Of a stretch of 6,130 nucleotides of DNA, positions 6,119 through 6,130 are shown piece by piece (the first letter of the stretch is position 1; each line of letters starts with the position of its first letter). The DNA lies in assembly GCA_034006575.1 (NCBI GenBank), contig JAVESN010000095.1, forward strand, positions 1 through 6,130. Reading direction: 5' to 3'. This stretch comes from Methanimicrococcus sp034006575. GTDB lineage: Archaea; Halobacteriota; Methanosarcinia; Methanosarcinales; Methanosarcinaceae. Below the pieces are notes generated by a model that saw only the letters and a list, made by a program, of their open reading frames with translations, was not told the origin of the DNA and did no database searches. A program made the position numbers and the translations under genes.

Positions 6119-6130
6119 AAAGTCGCTTTG

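Overview
The window holds two confidently identified protein genes, transcribed toward each other. The spacer between them (about 1.04 kb) and the start of the window are AT-rich and full of short repeats. The plus-strand gene (222-1523) is thiC, phosphomethylpyrimidine synthase of thiamine biosynthesis. The minus-strand gene (2561-6118, probably running off the right edge) is polC, the large catalytic subunit DP2 of the archaeal D-family DNA polymerase. DP2 is essentially restricted to Archaea, so the source is an archaeon. The ThiC type (short form, C-terminal CX2CX3C cluster) and the DP2 sequence look like a euryarchaeal methanogen, possibly of the Methanosarcinales/Methanomicrobia group. 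That finer placement is from memory of the families and is an inference.

Layout: 1-142 is a purine-rich 24-bp tandem array cut by the left edge. One reading frame crosses the whole array without a stop and ends at 202, so it may be the tail of an upstream protein. 143-221 holds a TATA-like sequence and a Shine-Dalgarno-like site before thiC. After thiC come a four-copy 14-bp repeat that includes the thiC stop codon (1512-1567) and a T-rich tract (1688-1728). Next are a duplicated 57-bp segment (1849-1980) enclosing an A/T hairpin (1896-1922), and a hairpin followed by T8 (2019-2054). Then come nine copies of a 23-25-bp repeat (2078-2290), a GC-richer hairpin island (2326-2370), and a 166-nt tract with no G on the plus strand (2371-2536) that runs almost to the polC stop.

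The two genes belong to unrelated processes (cofactor synthesis and chromosome replication) and are convergent, so no joint operon is implied. The spacer has to terminate transcription from both sides, and it contains T-rich tracts on the correct strand for each gene. I see no tRNA, rRNA, CRISPR array, transposase or riboswitch. The most unusual aspect is the density of different simple repeat families packed into the non-coding DNA. I do not see a convincing new multi-gene system here.
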